A stretch of 44,351 bases of DNA from contig PJRA01000444.1 of NCBI GenBank assembly GCA_016987375.1, positions 48,596 through 92,946 of the forward strand. The letters run 5' to 3'. The DNA comes from Brachionus koreanus. Its lineage: Eukaryota; Rotifera; Eurotatoria; Ploima; Brachionidae. The stretch's first letter is position 1; each line of letters starts with the position of its first letter. The notes below the pieces were generated by a model. That model was not told the DNA's origin, searched no databases, and was given only the letters and a program-made list of their open reading frames with translations. Position numbers and translations under genes: made by a program. Positions 43,922 through 44,351 of the stretch are shown in pieces.

Positions 43922-44351
43922 GCTAGTTTGATATTCGGAATAATTATAAACGATGGAGTCAAAACTAACACAAAAATGATTAGAAGACTAAATTATAGGA
44001 AAGGCAACTATGTGGGAATTCGAGATGATTTTAGCTTAGTCGACTGGTATGAGCTACTGAACGGAAGAAATGCAGAAACATGTTGTGAGCTGTTTCAAGA
44101 CAAGTACAATGAGATAATACAAAGGAATATACCTGAGAAAAGAGTGTTGGTAGATGGAGTGAAAAAAAATCCTATTTGGTTCAACCGAGATATTAAACAA
44201 GCATGTCAACTTAAAATCAGGGCTTTTGCCAAATATAGGGGAGCTTCTACAGCGAACAAACAAGAGCTTAAATCTAAATTCAACAAGCAAGCTAGAAAAG
44301 TTAAAGCGCTGGTCAAGTTAGCTCATAGACTCTATGAAAAGTCAATAATCG
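43922..44351 (+). mobile_element. Internal piece of a second CR1/L2-like LINE ORF2, cut by window end
   Basis: The frame is open from 43922 to the window end (143 codons): ASLIFGIIINDGVKTNTKM, RRLNYRKGNYVGIRDDFSL, VDWYELLNGRNAETCCELF, PIWFNRDIKQACQ, then Lys/Arg-rich KSKFNKQARKVKALVKLAH. This is the linker between endonuclease and reverse transcriptase in CR1-like LINEs (family LNYxKADFxxIRxxLxxIDW...WWNxEI). There are no stops, so it may be young. It begins abruptly after the (ACT)n tail of the preceding copy, same strand. The RT domain would follow beyond the window. Confidence 0.85.

Overview
This is nuclear DNA from a small-genome, strongly AT-rich animal. The evidence is GT-AG introns of about 48-141 bp (one of 315 bp), metazoan-specific genes (SoxC-type HMG-box factors, CRELD, calpain, ZnT, HDAC8, RAB5), TA-rich intergenic DNA with frequent AATAAA signals, and animal-type transposon debris (LINE, Tc1, foldback MITEs). 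Base composition and compactness would fit a monogonont rotifer such as Brachionus. That placement is inference; nothing here proves the species.

Layout. 1-3.1 kb: AASS (lysine degradation, 4 exons). 3.1-5.2 kb: intergenic, with two short retroelement insertions, each inside a perfect 15-bp target-site duplication. 5.2-6.5 kb: a Q/N/Y/P-rich protein with a C-terminal Cys cluster, not recognised. 6.5-8.1 kb: LINE and Tc1 relics. 8.1-8.8 kb: an NDUFA11-like complex I subunit. 9.1-9.9 kb: a high-identity interspersed repeat followed by a foldback element. 10.1-12.7 kb: a ZnT transporter and HDAC8, head to head. 15.1-24.2 kb: two tandem SoxC-like genes 6.3 kb apart; the spacer holds an insertion with an assembly gap and an inverted CCAAT palindrome. 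24.7 kb: second copy of the interspersed repeat. 25-27.3 kb: an orphan coiled-coil ORF, eL34 and uS15/RpS13 (4 exons), all on the minus strand. 27.5-28.8 kb: an OTU-like protease candidate. 29-30.4 kb: CRELD with two possible alternative 3' ends. 31.7-33.4 kb: COX7C and AUP1, tail to tail. 35.3 kb: RAB5. 36.5 kb: a long inverted-repeat MITE. 37.5-38.5 kb: a TLC-domain membrane protein. 41-42.9 kb: a calpain without EF hands but with a C-terminal CaaX-like box. 43.7-44.35 kb: pieces of two CR1/L2-like LINE copies, running off the window.

The genes form no single pathway. Themes are mitochondria (AASS, NDUFA11-like, COX7C), translation (eL34, uS15), membrane traffic and ER quality control (RAB5, AUP1, CRELD), and transcription (SoxC pair, HDAC8). 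Several starts and ends were set by following splice sites and known protein families rather than the longest ORF: AASS, HDAC8, RpS13, CRELD, COX7C, AUP1 and NDUFA11-like. The most distinctive observations are the CRELD alternative ends and its probable homopolymer frame break, the tandem Sox pair with conserved blocks outside the HMG box and an Ala-to-Pro change in one HMG box, the CaaX calpain, several transposable-element insertions with intact target-site duplications, and a pre-miRNA-sized hairpin in RpS13 intron 1.
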